Counted from the stretch's first letter, positions 17,927 to 27,372 are shown. The stretch: DNA of 44,351 bases from Acidocella sp. (GCA_027308685.1 DAIDEE010000029.1:1-44351), one strand, 5' to 3'. The notes: generated by a model from the sequence alone, not told the origin. Numbers and translations are program-made.

Positions 17927-19072
17927 ATGAGCCTGAAAAGTCAAACAAAGCCAGCCAAAGGGCCGCATATTCTGCTGGCGGCAATCGTTTTGCTCTCGAT
18001 CATCCCGGCGATAGGCGAGGCCGCCGTGCTGGCCTGGGGCATCGCCCGGGGTTATTCCGGCAAAGCGTTGCGTGACGGCGTGGATTTTTGGGCCGGCGGC
18101 TTCCTGGCAAGGCATGGCGAGGTAGCCCTGCTGTTCGACCCGGTGGCGTATCGCGCTTTCCTGAATGGCGCCTTTGGTGCCCTGCCGATTCATATGTGGA
18201 GCTATGCGCCCAATTATCTGTTGATGGTGGCGGGTTTTGCCGGGTTGTCCCCCTGGCACGCCATCCTGCTGTTTGATTTGCTCAGCCTGCTGGGCCTCGC
18301 ACTGGTGCTGCGCCTGGGCGGGAAATCCTGGTGGCTGATCGCTTCGGTGCTGCTTAGCCCGGCGGCGCTGGAAAATTTTCTCTCCGGCCAAAACGCTGCC
18401 TTGGTCACCGCCCTGATCGGCGGTGGGCTGCTATTATTGCCCGCCCGCCCGCGCCTGGGCGGCGTGCTGGTGGGGCTGGCCAGCATCAAGCCGCAATTGG
18501 GTCTGGTGCTGCCGCTGCATCTGGCCCGCCGTGCTCCCATCGCCATGTTATACGCCACGCTGGCGGCGCTGCTGCTGGCGGCGGCTTCGCTTTGGGCGTT
18601 TGGGCCGCAGCCGTGGGTACAATTCTGGCACATCACCCGCCCGACGATGACTTCGGTGCTCACCACCGGCCAACCGGCGGATTTTTTCAACGGCCTGGTC
18701 AGCGTATTCGCTGCCACCCGCCCGCTCGGCGTGGCGGCTGCCTTTACGGCCCAGGGTCTGGTGTCACTGGCAGCGGTCATTTTGGCGGCCTTAGTGAAAA
18801 AACCCGCCCCGGTATTGATACTGGCGGTGCTCGCCAGCCCGTATCTGCATAGTTACGATTTACTCTGCGCCGCCCTGGCGGTGGCCCTGCTGGTACAAGA
18901 CCGCCTCGTCACGGGGTTCGCGCCAGGCGAGAAACCATTGTTTCTGGCCGCCTGGATTGTCCCCGGACTGGTGCTCTGGCTGCCGCCGGTGGCTGTCGCG
19001 GTGCCGGTCATCCTGGCCTTGCTCTTGGCAAGCTCGCTGCGGCGTGGTCCGGTTGCGCCATGCGACTCCTAA
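17927..19072 (+). CDS. GT87 (DUF2029) family membrane glycosyltransferase
   Basis: A 381-residue protein with about nine or ten membrane segments. After the first segment it has FWAGGFLARHGEVALLFDP, then YAPNYLLMVAGFAGL, FLSGQNAALVTALIGGGLLL, LVGLASIKPQLGLVLPL and ASPYLHSYDLL, the pattern of polyprenyl-phosphate-dependent GT87 mannosyltransferases and related DUF2029 proteins. Family chemistry is transfer of a hexose from a lipid-linked donor in the periplasm. The ATG at 17927 is favoured over one at 17888, which would place the start three bases from argD. The last 13 bases overlap aroE. Acceptor unknown. Confidence 0.75.
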   Translation: MSLKSQTKPAKGPHILLAAIVLLSIIPAIGEAAVLAWGIARGYSGKALRDGVDFWAGGFLARHGEVALLFDPVAYRAFLNGAFGALPIHMWSYAPNYLLMVAGFAGLSPWHAILLFDLLSLLGLALVLRLGGKSWWLIASVLLSPAALENFLSGQNAALVTALIGGGLLLLPARPRLGGVLVGLASIKPQLGLVLPLHLARRAPIAMLYATLAALLLAAASLWAFGPQPWVQFWHITRPTMTSVLTTGQPADFFNGLVSVFAATRPLGVAAAFTAQGLVSLAAVILAALVKKPAPVLILAVLASPYLHSYDLLCAALAVALLVQDRLVTGFAPGEKPLFLAAWIVPGLVLWLPPVAVAVPVILALLLASSLRRGPVAPCDS

Positions 19073-19893
19073 CCGGCTCTGCCCGGCTTGCCGGTGTTAT
19101 CGGCTGGCCGGTGGCTCACTCCCGCTCTCCCAGGCTGCACGGCACCTGGCTGGCACGCTATAATATTGACGGCGCTTATGTGCCGTTGGCCGTCGCTCCG
19201 GCAGATTTCCCCGCCGTGGTGCGGGCCTTGGTCCAGGCCGGATTTGCTGGGGCAAACGTCACCATCCCGCACAAGGAAGCCGCGTTCGCGCTGTGCGACG
19301 TGGTGGACCCCAGCGCTGCCCGCGCCGGGGCGGTGAACACTTTGGTTTTCAAGGACGGTAAAATCACCGGGTCGAACACCGACGGCGCCGGTTTCATTGC
19401 CAATTTACGTGCCCACGGCGTTAACCCCGCGGCTGGCCCGGCGCTGATTTTGGGGGCAGGCGGGGCTGCCCGCGCCATCGGTGCGGCCCTGCAGGATGAA
19501 GGTGCCAGCGTCACCATCTGCAACCGCACCTCCGAGCGTGCCGCCGCGCTGGGCCAGGTATTATCCGGCGCTAAAACTCTTGAATGGGCGCAGCGCGAAG
19601 CCGCCTTGGCCGATTATGCATTGCTGGTGAACACCACCTCGCTTGGCATGACCAAACAGCCGCCGCTGGAGATGGATTTATCGACCGCGCCGAAACATTT
19701 AGTGGTGGCGGACATCGTATATGTGCCTCTGCAAACCGCTCTGCTGAACCAAGCGCAATCACTTGGTCTGCCAACCGTCGGCGGGCTGGGCATGCTGTTG
19801 CACCAGGCGGTGCCTGGCTTTGCCGCTTGGTTTGGCGTTACCCCGGATGTTGACGATGAATTGTACCGCATCGCCGCCGGGGATTTGCTTTAA
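19060..19893 (+). CDS. aroE: Shikimate dehydrogenase
   Basis: NADP-dependent reduction of 3-dehydroshikimate in aromatic amino acid synthesis. 277 residues with the shikimate-binding GWPVAHSRSPRLHG (15-28), NVTIPHKEAA with catalytic Lys72, NTDGAGF with Asp108, the Rossmann loop GAGGAARA (132-139), CNRTSERA for NADP, and the C-terminal GGLGMLLHQAVPGFAAWFG. It overlaps the GT87 gene by 13 bases and is followed with no gap by coaE (TAAGTG). The aroE-coaE-dnaQ string is common in alphaproteobacteria. Confidence 0.95.
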   Translation: MRLLTGSARLAGVIGWPVAHSRSPRLHGTWLARYNIDGAYVPLAVAPADFPAVVRALVQAGFAGANVTIPHKEAAFALCDVVDPSAARAGAVNTLVFKDGKITGSNTDGAGFIANLRAHGVNPAAGPALILGAGGAARAIGAALQDEGASVTICNRTSERAAALGQVLSGAKTLEWAQREAALADYALLVNTTSLGMTKQPPLEMDLSTAPKHLVVADIVYVPLQTALLNQAQSLGLPTVGGLGMLLHQAVPGFAAWFGVTPDVDDELYRIAAGDLL

Positions 19894-20481
19894 GTGCTGG
19901 TGCTGGGCCTTACCGGCGGGATCGGCATGGGCAAATCCACGGTCGCCAAAATGTTCGCCAGCCTCGGTGTGCCGTCCTTCAATGCCGACGATGCCGTGCA
20001 TAAATTGCAAGCCCCAGGCGGTAAGGCCATCCCGCTGCTGAACGCGGCGTTTCCCGGCACGGTGGAACATGGCGTCCTCAACCGGGCGGCTTTGCGAGAT
20101 ATTGTGCTGGATGATGATGCCGCCATGCGCCGGCTGGAGCAGATCATGCATCCGCTGGTGCACCGCGAGGAGGCGCTGTTCCGTGCCCAGGCGTTCCGGG
20201 CGGGTGCCAAGGCGGTGTTGCTGGATATTCCTTTGCTATTTGAAACCGGCGCACAACTGCGGGTGAATAAAACAATTGTGGTTTCAGCACCGCTGGATGT
20301 ACAAATCGCCCGTGTGCTGTCGCGAGGGATTATGGATATCGAGCAGATTGCAACTATCATCGCCCGCCAGATGCCCGACAAACAAAAGCGCGCTCTGGCG
20401 GATTATGTCATCCACACCGGGCTTTCAAAATTCAACACGGTGCGTGCTGTGCATCGTGTTTTCAAGGAGCTGGGGCTATGA
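19894..20481 (+). CDS. coaE: Dephospho-CoA kinase
   Basis: Last step of coenzyme A synthesis: phosphorylates the ribose 3'-OH of dephospho-CoA. The P-loop GLTGGIGMGKST is at 5-16, followed by FNADDAVHKL and LLDIPLLFETG, the CoA-binding signature. 195 residues, normal. The start is GTG directly after the aroE TAA; the first residues LVLGLTGGIG fit the family N-terminus, so no better start exists. The stop overlaps dnaQ as ATGA. Confidence 0.95.
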   Translation: MLVLGLTGGIGMGKSTVAKMFASLGVPSFNADDAVHKLQAPGGKAIPLLNAAFPGTVEHGVLNRAALRDIVLDDDAAMRRLEQIMHPLVHREEALFRAQAFRAGAKAVLLDIPLLFETGAQLRVNKTIVVSAPLDVQIARVLSRGIMDIEQIATIIARQMPDKQKRALADYVIHTGLSKFNTVRAVHRVFKELGL

Positions 20482-21149
20482 GCCGTTCGGTATTATTTGA
20501 CACTGAGACCACCGGCCTCGACCCGCTGACCGGCGACCGCGTGATTGAAATTGCCGCGATTGAATTGATCAATGATTTGCCGACGGAAAATCAGTTTCAT
20601 GCGCTGCTGGACCCCGAGCGCGATATCCCCACCGAGAGCACGCGGGTGCACGGCATTACCAATTTCCATGTGGAAGGCAAACCAAAATTTGCTGAGATTG
20701 CAGATAGAATGCTGGAATTCTTTGGTGATTCGAAATTGGTGGCGCATAACGCGCCGTTCGATTTTGGGTTCATCGATGCCGAACTTGCCCGCATCGGCAA
20801 ACCGGCCCTGGGCTATGATCGCATGGTGGATACTCTGGTGCTCGCTAAAAAACGCTTCCCCGGCATGCCCAATAGCCTTGATGCGCTGTGCCGCCGCTTC
20901 GAGATCGACCTCTCGGCCCGCACGACACATAATGCGTTGCTGGATTGCAAGTTGCTGGCGGAAGTTTATGTCGAACTTACCGGCGGCCGCCAGCGCGGGC
21001 TGACATTGGAAACCGAGCAGGCACTGGCCTTCACGCAATATGAGCGCAGCGCCACCCGCACGCCGAGGCCGATTGTGGTGAGCAATGAGGCGTTGCAGAA
21101 GCATGCGGAGTTTGTGAAGCGGCTGAAGGACCCAGTGTGGGAGTCGTAA
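20478..21149 (+). CDS. dnaQ: DNA polymerase III epsilon subunit (3'-5' exonuclease)
   Basis: Proofreading exonuclease of the replicative polymerase. DEDDh motifs are clear: FDTETTGLDP with Asp8 and Glu10 (Exo I), LVAHNAPFDFGFIDAEL (Exo II), and HNALLDCKLLAEVY (Exo III-epsilon with the catalytic His). The 223-residue length includes a C-terminal tail, which in the family binds the alpha subunit. Its ATG overlaps the coaE stop. Downstream 21150-21235 is AT-rich and lies between two convergent genes, with no clear terminator hairpin. Confidence 0.94.
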   Translation: MSRSVLFDTETTGLDPLTGDRVIEIAAIELINDLPTENQFHALLDPERDIPTESTRVHGITNFHVEGKPKFAEIADRMLEFFGDSKLVAHNAPFDFGFIDAELARIGKPALGYDRMVDTLVLAKKRFPGMPNSLDALCRRFEIDLSARTTHNALLDCKLLAEVYVELTGGRQRGLTLETEQALAFTQYERSATRTPRPIVVSNEALQKHAEFVKRLKDPVWES

Positions 21150-21235
21150 AGTTTTTTTGGCGGATTTTGACAAAATAACTTATATTAACATGGCGTTATA
21201 AAACGCAACGCGTCAAATTGTGACACGTGTAACCT

Positions 21236-22264
21236 TCATCCTTGCCGCGAAAAATCCACGAGTGCGGCAAACCCGCTCTCAGTCCCAAGCGCCAGATGCG
21301 AGCCTGAAGCATTCCACGCCAGCGCGGTGATCGCACCGCGCCCTGGCCCGCACACCGGCAGGATTTTTTCCTTTACAATATCCGCCACAATCACCGAGCC
21401 ATCATCAAACCCAGCCGCCACCACTTCAAATTCCGGGTGGCAGGCGATGCGCTTGATGAACGCGCCATCGCTCATGCCTAGTTCCACCGCCGGCTTGCCC
21501 ATCGGCCCGCCGCCGAAAAACGGCCATAACACAATCGCATCGGCACCACCTGTGGCGAGCCATTTGCCGGATTTTGTGAAGCCGAAGCTCTCGGTTTTGC
21601 TCGGGTAGCCGCTCATGCGCATGTGCTTGCCGTCGGGCAAGGTCCAGCCATGCAGGGCGTTTTCCTGCATCGAGGTGACAATCGCCTCGCCGAGCGGATG
21701 AATAGCGATTCCCAAATGGCTGCCTTTCCACTCAAAAAATCGCGGCGTCTCGGAGGTTGAGGCGGTGAACCATAGTGACGCGCCATTGTAATGCGAGGCG
21801 GCGATGCGCTTGCCTTTGGCATCGAACGCAATGCCCGAAACTGTTGATGGGTGGGCCAGGCTGCGCAGCTTGCTACCATCAGCGTTGAACAGATGCACGA
21901 ATTTTCCCACCGAGCAGGCCAGCAGGCCGGATTTCGGGTGCGCGAACGAGGCGATATTGTCGACCCATTTCATGCCAAAGGAGGCAATTTCGGTGAGACT
22001 GCCCTCAATGCTCACGCGCTGCAACTTGCCATCATCGCCGCCGCTGAGAAAACCACTGACCGTGCTATCGGGCGCTAGCGCCAACACCGCGCCCTCGTGC
22101 GCGTTGATGCGACTCCAGCCCTTACCATCGCTGAGCCGCAAGCTGCCATCGCCCAGCGCAAACGCGGCATGGCTGCCTAAACGGTTGAAAACCCCGGTGA
22201 TGATATTGGCACCGAGATTTTCGCTCACCCCGCGGGCGTTCAGCAGCGCATCGAGATCGTTCAT
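21236..22264 (-). CDS. WD40-repeat protein of the CobW neighbourhood
   Basis: 342 residues, no signal peptide. Blocks ending in patterns such as GDGSLRLSDG, GGDDGKLQRVS, GKFVHLFNADGS, GGADAIVLWPF and FDDGSVIVAD recur at about 40-residue steps, fitting a seven-blade WD40-type propeller. It starts at 22264, eight bases after the CobW stop; an open frame continues to 22390 inside cobW but without homology. A WD40 protein beside a CobW GTPase recurs in alphaproteobacteria, suggesting a partner or scaffold for metal insertion (established neighbourhood, role inferred). No catalytic residues expected. Confidence 0.78.
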   Translation of the reverse strand: MNDLDALLNARGVSENLGANIITGVFNRLGSHAAFALGDGSLRLSDGKGWSRINAHEGAVLALAPDSTVSGFLSGGDDGKLQRVSIEGSLTEIASFGMKWVDNIASFAHPKSGLLACSVGKFVHLFNADGSKLRSLAHPSTVSGIAFDAKGKRIAASHYNGASLWFTASTSETPRFFEWKGSHLGIAIHPLGEAIVTSMQENALHGWTLPDGKHMRMSGYPSKTESFGFTKSGKWLATGGADAIVLWPFFGGGPMGKPAVELGMSDGAFIKRIACHPEFEVVAAGFDDGSVIVADIVKEKILPVCGPGRGAITALAWNASGSHLALGTESGFAALVDFSRQG

Positions 22265-22271
22265 GATCAGC

Positions 22272-23231
22272 TCAGGCGGCGCAGGATTCAAAACCACGGC
22301 GCAACTGCGGGCGGTTGAGGTCGCGGCCGATAAACACGATGCGGCTGGTGCGCTTGTCGGTGGCGTTCCAGGGCGCCACAAAATCTCCATCGGCGATCAT
22401 GTGCACGGCTTGAAACGCAAAGCGGCGGTCTTCGTTTTTGTAGGATAATATCCCTTTGGTTCGTAAAATATCCTGCCCCTGGGTTTGCAGAATATGGCCG
22501 ATCCAGATGTTGAATTTCTCAGGGTCAAGCGGGGCATCAAGAGACAGGCTGATCGAGTTCAGATGCTCATTATGGGTGTGGGAATCCTCATCCAGAAAAT
22601 CCGGCACCGATTCCAGCACTCGGCCTAAATCAAACGCATTCAGCCCCAGCAATTTGGTGACATCGACATTGCCGCGGGTGGCGTGATGAATTTCCGCATA
22701 GCGGTTGATGCTGCGGATGCGGGCTTCAACGCTCGCCAATTCCTCCGGCGTCACTAAATCCAGCTTGTTCAGCACGATCACATCAGCAAACGCAATCTGG
22801 TCAGCGGCTTCGGGTGAATCATCCAAACGCGCCAGCAGATGCTTGGCATCCACCACCGTCACAATCGCATCCAGCCGGGTTTTGGCTTTCACATCTTCAT
22901 CGACGAAAAACGTCTGTGCCACCGGGGCCGGGTTGGCGAGGCCGGTAGTCTCGACGATGATGCCATCGAACTTCTGCGCGCGCTTCATCAGCCCGCCGAT
23001 GATACGGATCAAATCGCCGCGCACGGTGCAGCAGATGCAGCCGTTGTTCATCTCGAAAACTTCTTCATCAGAATCCACCACCAGGTCGTTATCAACCCCC
23101 AGTTCACCGAATTCATTGATGATGACGGCGTATTTTTTGCCGTGCTGCTCGGTGAGGATACGGTTGAGAAGCGTGGTTTTGCCGGCGCCGAGATAGCCGG
23201 TGAGGATGGTAACGGGAATCAGGTCAGGCAT
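22272..23231 (-). CDS. CobW/COG0523 metallochaperone GTPase
   Basis: A 319-residue P-loop GTPase of the COG0523 group. Walker A GYLGAGKTT at 12-20, the metal-binding CxCC motif CICC at 65-68 following EMNNG, ETTGLANPAPV, and the guanine-specificity NKLD. A His/acid-rich segment DSHTHNEH lies before the C-terminal CobW_C domain. COG0523 members deliver zinc, cobalt or nitrile-hydratase metal; here no cobalamin gene is near, so a zinc-related role is as likely. The start at 23231 is eight bases inside the upstream gene's end, so the two are coupled; a WD40 partner follows. Confidence 0.9.
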   Translation of the reverse strand: MPDLIPVTILTGYLGAGKTTLLNRILTEQHGKKYAVIINEFGELGVDNDLVVDSDEEVFEMNNGCICCTVRGDLIRIIGGLMKRAQKFDGIIVETTGLANPAPVAQTFFVDEDVKAKTRLDAIVTVVDAKHLLARLDDSPEAADQIAFADVIVLNKLDLVTPEELASVEARIRSINRYAEIHHATRGNVDVTKLLGLNAFDLGRVLESVPDFLDEDSHTHNEHLNSISLSLDAPLDPEKFNIWIGHILQTQGQDILRTKGILSYKNEDRRFAFQAVHMIADGDFVAPWNATDKRTSRIVFIGRDLNRPQLRRGFESCAA

Positions 23232-24525
23232 GTTCAGTCTCTCGTCCGGTTGTGTCGGGCTTGATGTAGGGTAGCGCGAGGCCAAGTCCAAGCATCAAAA
23301 AATACCAGCCAGACATGTAAAGGGCGGGAAATTCATCGGTCGAGGCGAGCGGCCAGATGAAGGTGAGGGCCCCGATGAACAGTGCAACCCGCAGCGTATC
23401 GCGGCCCTGCCAGATGCCCCGCCACAACGCCCACAACCAGGTGAGGTTCAGGATGATGAACAAAATCAGCCCCGGAAACCCAGCATCGACGAAGGCTTCC
23501 ACATAGAAATTATGCGGGTGCAGGTTGCAGGCCCCAAGGCCGATTTGGGTAGGTGGAATATTCAAAGTGGCAATGCCGCCGCCGAACTGGTCCTGCGGGC
23601 AAAATTCGCGGAAGCCGTTGTAGCCCCAGCCATGCCAGGGCGAGGCAAGGCCCATGACGGTGGCTCTGGTATAAAGCTCGCCATAGGGGCTTTGGCTGAA
23701 ATGATGCATGTTGGTGGTGGTTTCACCGACCAGCTTGGCATGGGTGGGTGGCGAGATGATGGGGGTGGCCAGCAATGCCAGCATTGCCACCACAAAAGCC
23801 ACGCCCGCTGCGCGGCGTAACGGCCGCAGCAACAAACCGGCCAGGACGAGGCTGAACAAAGTAAACGCCGACCCCATGCGCTGGCCGATTAAAATTGAGG
23901 TTATCGCGGCCAGTGCAGTCAACGCGATCCCGGCGATCCGCCATATGCGGCCGGGGCGTGACAGCAACACCATCACCGGAACGAGGATGGCCACGATCAT
24001 CACATGGCCATAAACTGCCCCGGCGCGCGGCTTCCAGAACGGGCCGGTTAACGAACCGTCAGCCCAGCGCGGGTCGCCAAAAATATTGTTGCCCGTGAGG
24101 TATTGCTGCCAGCTCTGTAGGCCGATCCAAAATACCGAGAGTGCCAGCACCAGCCAAAGTGTGCGGCGGGCTTTGGGGCTGGTCAGCACCCAGTTTTGCA
24201 AGGCGGCGGCGAATACCAACAACCGGATGATGACAAATGCCTGTGCCACGCCCATCAGCCAGCCGGCCGTGGTGAAGCCCGGCCAAGGAATTGTGCAAAC
24301 GACCAGCCAGCCCCACCAGATCAGTGCGGCGATAAACCAGGGTTGGCGTGCCCATGCGAAACTGCGTGTCTGCCAGCATTGCGCCAGGAACAGACTATCG
24401 GTGATGGCAATACATATTTCCGCCAGCACAAAGGCGTGCAGTAGCCCCAGTGGCACCAGCAGCGTGGCGACCAGGGCGATATTCTGCAATGTTTTGGTGC
24501 CAGGTAGCTTCATGCCGGGGTTCAT
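23224..24525 (-). CDS. O-antigen ligase/polymerase (Wzy_C) family protein
   Basis: 433 residues with about 11-12 membrane segments. The Wzy_C signature is present: GQRMGSAFTL in the centre and, after a large periplasmic loop, HPHNFYVEAFVDAGFPGL, whose HNxxxE pattern is diagnostic for WaaL/Wzy-type enzymes. The long loop (about 255-335) with the Arg- and Trp-rich segment is where the lipid-linked polysaccharide is handled. It overlaps the GT4 stop as ATGA. Probably acts in LPS or exopolysaccharide assembly; ligase and polymerase cannot be told apart from sequence alone. Confidence 0.85.
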   Translation of the reverse strand: MNPGMKLPGTKTLQNIALVATLLVPLGLLHAFVLAEICIAITDSLFLAQCWQTRSFAWARQPWFIAALIWWGWLVVCTIPWPGFTTAGWLMGVAQAFVIIRLLVFAAALQNWVLTSPKARRTLWLVLALSVFWIGLQSWQQYLTGNNIFGDPRWADGSLTGPFWKPRAGAVYGHVMIVAILVPVMVLLSRPGRIWRIAGIALTALAAITSILIGQRMGSAFTLFSLVLAGLLLRPLRRAAGVAFVVAMLALLATPIISPPTHAKLVGETTTNMHHFSQSPYGELYTRATVMGLASPWHGWGYNGFREFCPQDQFGGGIATLNIPPTQIGLGACNLHPHNFYVEAFVDAGFPGLILFIILNLTWLWALWRGIWQGRDTLRVALFIGALTFIWPLASTDEFPALYMSGWYFLMLGLGLALPYIKPDTTGRETEHA

Positions 24526-25571
24526 AACGCCGGGTGGGCATTTCGCAAGTGCATCAGCGCGGCAGCAATAACTGGCGTGTCGAACAATTTGGCCTGGGCG
24601 AAACCAGCAGCCTGTAAACCGCCTCGTAAACCGGCATTTTGCGCCAGTTTCACCATCGCATCGGCCAGCGCATTGGCGTCGTCGGCCGGCACATAAAGGG
24701 CGGCTTCCCCCGCCACTTCAGGCAGGCCGCCCTGGCGGGTGGTGATCAGCGCGGCGCCGTTCGCCAGGGCTTCCAGTGCGGTCAGGCCGAATGGCTCGGC
24801 CCAGCGTGAGGGCACCACGGCAATCTCCGCCGCCGCCATCGCGGCCAGCGTCTGCCGGTGTGGTAACGGCCCGGTGAGATGAATACCCGCCTCGGCGGCC
24901 TGGCCGCGCATGGAGATGACATAAGGGGTCTCGGGGCTATCTGGTCCAAAGCGGTCACCGCCGATCATGCGGGCGGACCAGCCGTGCAAATGCGGTAGTG
25001 CCAGTGCACAGGCGGCGATGAAAATATCCGGGCCTTTGTCGTCAACCATGCGGCCCACGAACAGAATTTCGGGCGTGCGAATGGCGGCGCGGGTTGGCAT
25101 GGCGGCCAGGGTGAGGGGGTTGTGCAGCACTGCGGGGCCGAGACCGCTGAGACCTTGCATGTAACGGCTTTTGAGGTAGCCCGAGACACAGATAACCTGA
25201 TGTACATGCCGCAACATCAAGCGCCGCTCAAAAGGTGACTTCAGGCCCCGCATGGTCAGTGGGTCATTATGCAAAAATAATAACACCCGCATGCTTGGAA
25301 ACAGCTTGGCGATCAGCAGGGCCAGGCGCGGCTTCTGGTGCACCTCTACGATGGCGGGGCGGCAGCGTTTAATCTCCCGCAAAATACTGAGGAGATTGCT
25401 GACCGGCCGAAACGCCACGCCGGGGAAACGCTCACCTTTATGAGGCGGCCCGATGACGATGGCACCCGGGGTCGCCCGCGCCAGCCGCTCAACCACCAGC
25501 GCGATGGCGCCTGCCGCCGTGGTTGAAAATAACTCACGCGGCGGCAGGATCATCACGACAACCGCAGTCAC
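24522..25571 (-). CDS. GT4-family glycosyltransferase
   Basis: A 349-residue GT-B glycosyltransferase. The C-terminal half has LFVGRMVDDKGPDIFI, the start of the donor domain, and EPFGLTALEALANG with the E-x7-E motif, then TRQGGLPEV. Start is GTG at 25571, with GAAGG upstream; an ATG six codons later is an alternative. It lies one base after the phaC stop and overlaps the Wzy_C-type gene, with which it probably builds a surface saccharide. Donor and acceptor unknown. Confidence 0.85.
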   Translation of the reverse strand: MTAVVVMILPPRELFSTTAAGAIALVVERLARATPGAIVIGPPHKGERFPGVAFRPVSNLLSILREIKRCRPAIVEVHQKPRLALLIAKLFPSMRVLLFLHNDPLTMRGLKSPFERRLMLRHVHQVICVSGYLKSRYMQGLSGLGPAVLHNPLTLAAMPTRAAIRTPEILFVGRMVDDKGPDIFIAACALALPHLHGWSARMIGGDRFGPDSPETPYVISMRGQAAEAGIHLTGPLPHRQTLAAMAAAEIAVVPSRWAEPFGLTALEALANGAALITTRQGGLPEVAGEAALYVPADDANALADAMVKLAQNAGLRGGLQAAGFAQAKLFDTPVIAAALMHLRNAHPAL

Positions 25572-25572
25572 T

Positions 25573-27372
25573 TCAGATGCGCACCTTCACGTAGGAACCC
25601 GGCGCTGGTTCGATAGCTTTGAGTTTACCTTTGCCGGGGATGCGGGCGGGGACCAAGGTTTTGTCGAAGCTGGTCACCCAATGCTGCCAGTCCGGCCACC
25701 AGGAGCCGGCAACTTCGGTGGCGCCCTCAAACCAGTCGTCGGGGTTTTCCGGCAGGTTTTGGTTGATGAAATGATTATATTTGCCGCTTTCAGGCGGGTT
25801 CACCACGCCGGCGATATGGCCGGAGGCAGCCAACACGAAACGGTTTTTACCGCCCATGGTCAGTGCGCCCTGATAGGTGCTTTTCCAGGGCGCGATATGG
25901 TCTTCCCGGCAGGACAGGAAGTAGGTGGGGATGTCGATGTCGCGTAAATCGATCGGCACACCCTTCATTGCAATACCGTCAGGTTGAATCAGCAGGTTTT
26001 TCTGGTACATGTTGCGTAAGTAGAAGGAGTGCATTGTGGGCGGCATGCGGGTGGCGTCGGAATTCCAGTATAGCAGGTCGAACGGGAAGGGTTCGTTGCC
26101 GAGCAAATAATTATTGACCACAAAGCTCCAAATTAAATCATTGGCGCGCAGCATGTTGAAGCTGGCGGCCATGTCGCCGCCCTCCAAATAACCTTGCCGG
26201 GTCATTTTTTCTTCGAGCGCGGCGATTTGCGTCTCGTCGATAAACACGGCGAGTTCGCCGGCGTCGGTAAAGTCGGTGAGGGTGACGAAGAAAGTGGCGG
26301 ATTTAATGCGATCGTCGCCCTGATTTTTCATGTAGGCGAGCGAGGAGGCCAGCAGTGTGCCGCCGAGGCAGTAGCCGATGGCGTTGACGTGCCGCTGGCC
26401 GGTGGCTTTCTCGATGGCGGTGAGGGCAGCGAACACGCCGTCGGTCATGTAATCGTCAAAATTTTTCTCGGCATGTGAAGCATCCGGGTTGACCCAGCTT
26501 ACCATGAAAACCGTGTGGCCCTGGCTTATCAGATAACGCACCAGCGAGTTTTTGGGGCGCAGGTCCAGGATGTAGAATTTATTGATCCAGGGCGGGAAAA
26601 TCACCAGCGGGCGGGTGAGTACGGTTTCGGTGGCGGGGCTGTACTGAATGAGCTGCATCAGATCATTCTGGAACACCACTTTGCCCTCGGAGACGGCGAT
26701 GTTGCCTCCCACTTCGAAGGCTTCTGTGTCGGTCATTTTGATGCGCAGGTTGCCGTTGCCGCGCTCCAGGTCGCTTAGCAGGTTATTGAGGCCGCGAATG
26801 AGATTTTCGCCACCGGTCTCGCGGGTTTTGCGCAGCACCTCGGGGTTGGTGAGGACAAAGTTGGAGGGCGACAGGGCGCTGATAAACTGGCGGGCGTAAA
26901 AATCCACCTTCTGGGCGTTTTTCGGGTTTAGCCCTTCGGCCTTGGTGACGACATCGTTGATATAGCGGGCGGATAGGAGATAGGACTGCTTGATGAAGTC
27001 GAAAATCTCATTCTGCTTCCAGGCCTCGTCGGCAAAGCGCTTGTCGCGCGGGTCGCTCTCGATCACCGACGTGGTCGCTTCGCCCATGATTCGTTTGGTG
27101 GTGTGCTGCCAGAGCGTCAGGTAGTCCTGCCACAGATGCAACTGAGCCTCGAATAAGGCACCAGGGTTGGCCATCAGCCGGGCAGTCATTTCCGTGAAGG
27201 CGCCGCCGATGTTCAAGGGGTCGAGCGCCATGCCCTCCTTGGTCTGGCGCTTGATCCAGTCATTCACCAGGCGCTGCGAGCGGCTGGCGACATCGGCCAT
27301 TGAACGGGTGACAAGTGCGGGGTCTGGCAGCATGATATCGCCCGGTTCACCGGGCGTTGGCGACTTGGACAT
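25573..27372 (-). CDS. phaC: Class I poly(3-hydroxyalkanoate) synthase
   Basis: Polymerises 3-hydroxyacyl-CoA to PHA storage polyester. 599 residues, typical of class I. The lipase-like box is GYCLGG with catalytic Cys335; Asp491 in SCREDHIAPW and His519 in SGHIAG complete the triad. The N-terminal domain (about 1-200) has the usual FIKQSYLLSARY. AAGGA lies seven bases before the ATG. No phaA, phaB, phasin or phaR is in the window. First gene of the minus-strand string phaC-GT4-Wzy_C-cobW-WD40; 51 bases separate it from the divergent lipoprotein gene. Confidence 0.95.
   Translation of the reverse strand: MSKSPTPGEPGDIMLPDPALVTRSMADVASRSQRLVNDWIKRQTKEGMALDPLNIGGAFTEMTARLMANPGALFEAQLHLWQDYLTLWQHTTKRIMGEATTSVIESDPRDKRFADEAWKQNEIFDFIKQSYLLSARYINDVVTKAEGLNPKNAQKVDFYARQFISALSPSNFVLTNPEVLRKTRETGGENLIRGLNNLLSDLERGNGNLRIKMTDTEAFEVGGNIAVSEGKVVFQNDLMQLIQYSPATETVLTRPLVIFPPWINKFYILDLRPKNSLVRYLISQGHTVFMVSWVNPDASHAEKNFDDYMTDGVFAALTAIEKATGQRHVNAIGYCLGGTLLASSLAYMKNQGDDRIKSATFFVTLTDFTDAGELAVFIDETQIAALEEKMTRQGYLEGGDMAASFNMLRANDLIWSFVVNNYLLGNEPFPFDLLYWNSDATRMPPTMHSFYLRNMYQKNLLIQPDGIAMKGVPIDLRDIDIPTYFLSCREDHIAPWKSTYQGALTMGGKNRFVLAASGHIAGVVNPPESGKYNHFINQNLPENPDDWFEGATEVAGSWWPDWQHWVTSFDKTLVPARIPGKGKLKAIEPAPGSYVKVRI

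Noticed and set aside
21167-21186. TTGACA with TATATT nearby after dnaQ
   Set aside because: The spacing is only eight bases, no -10 sits at 16-18 bases, and the genes on either side converge, so nothing would be transcribed from it.
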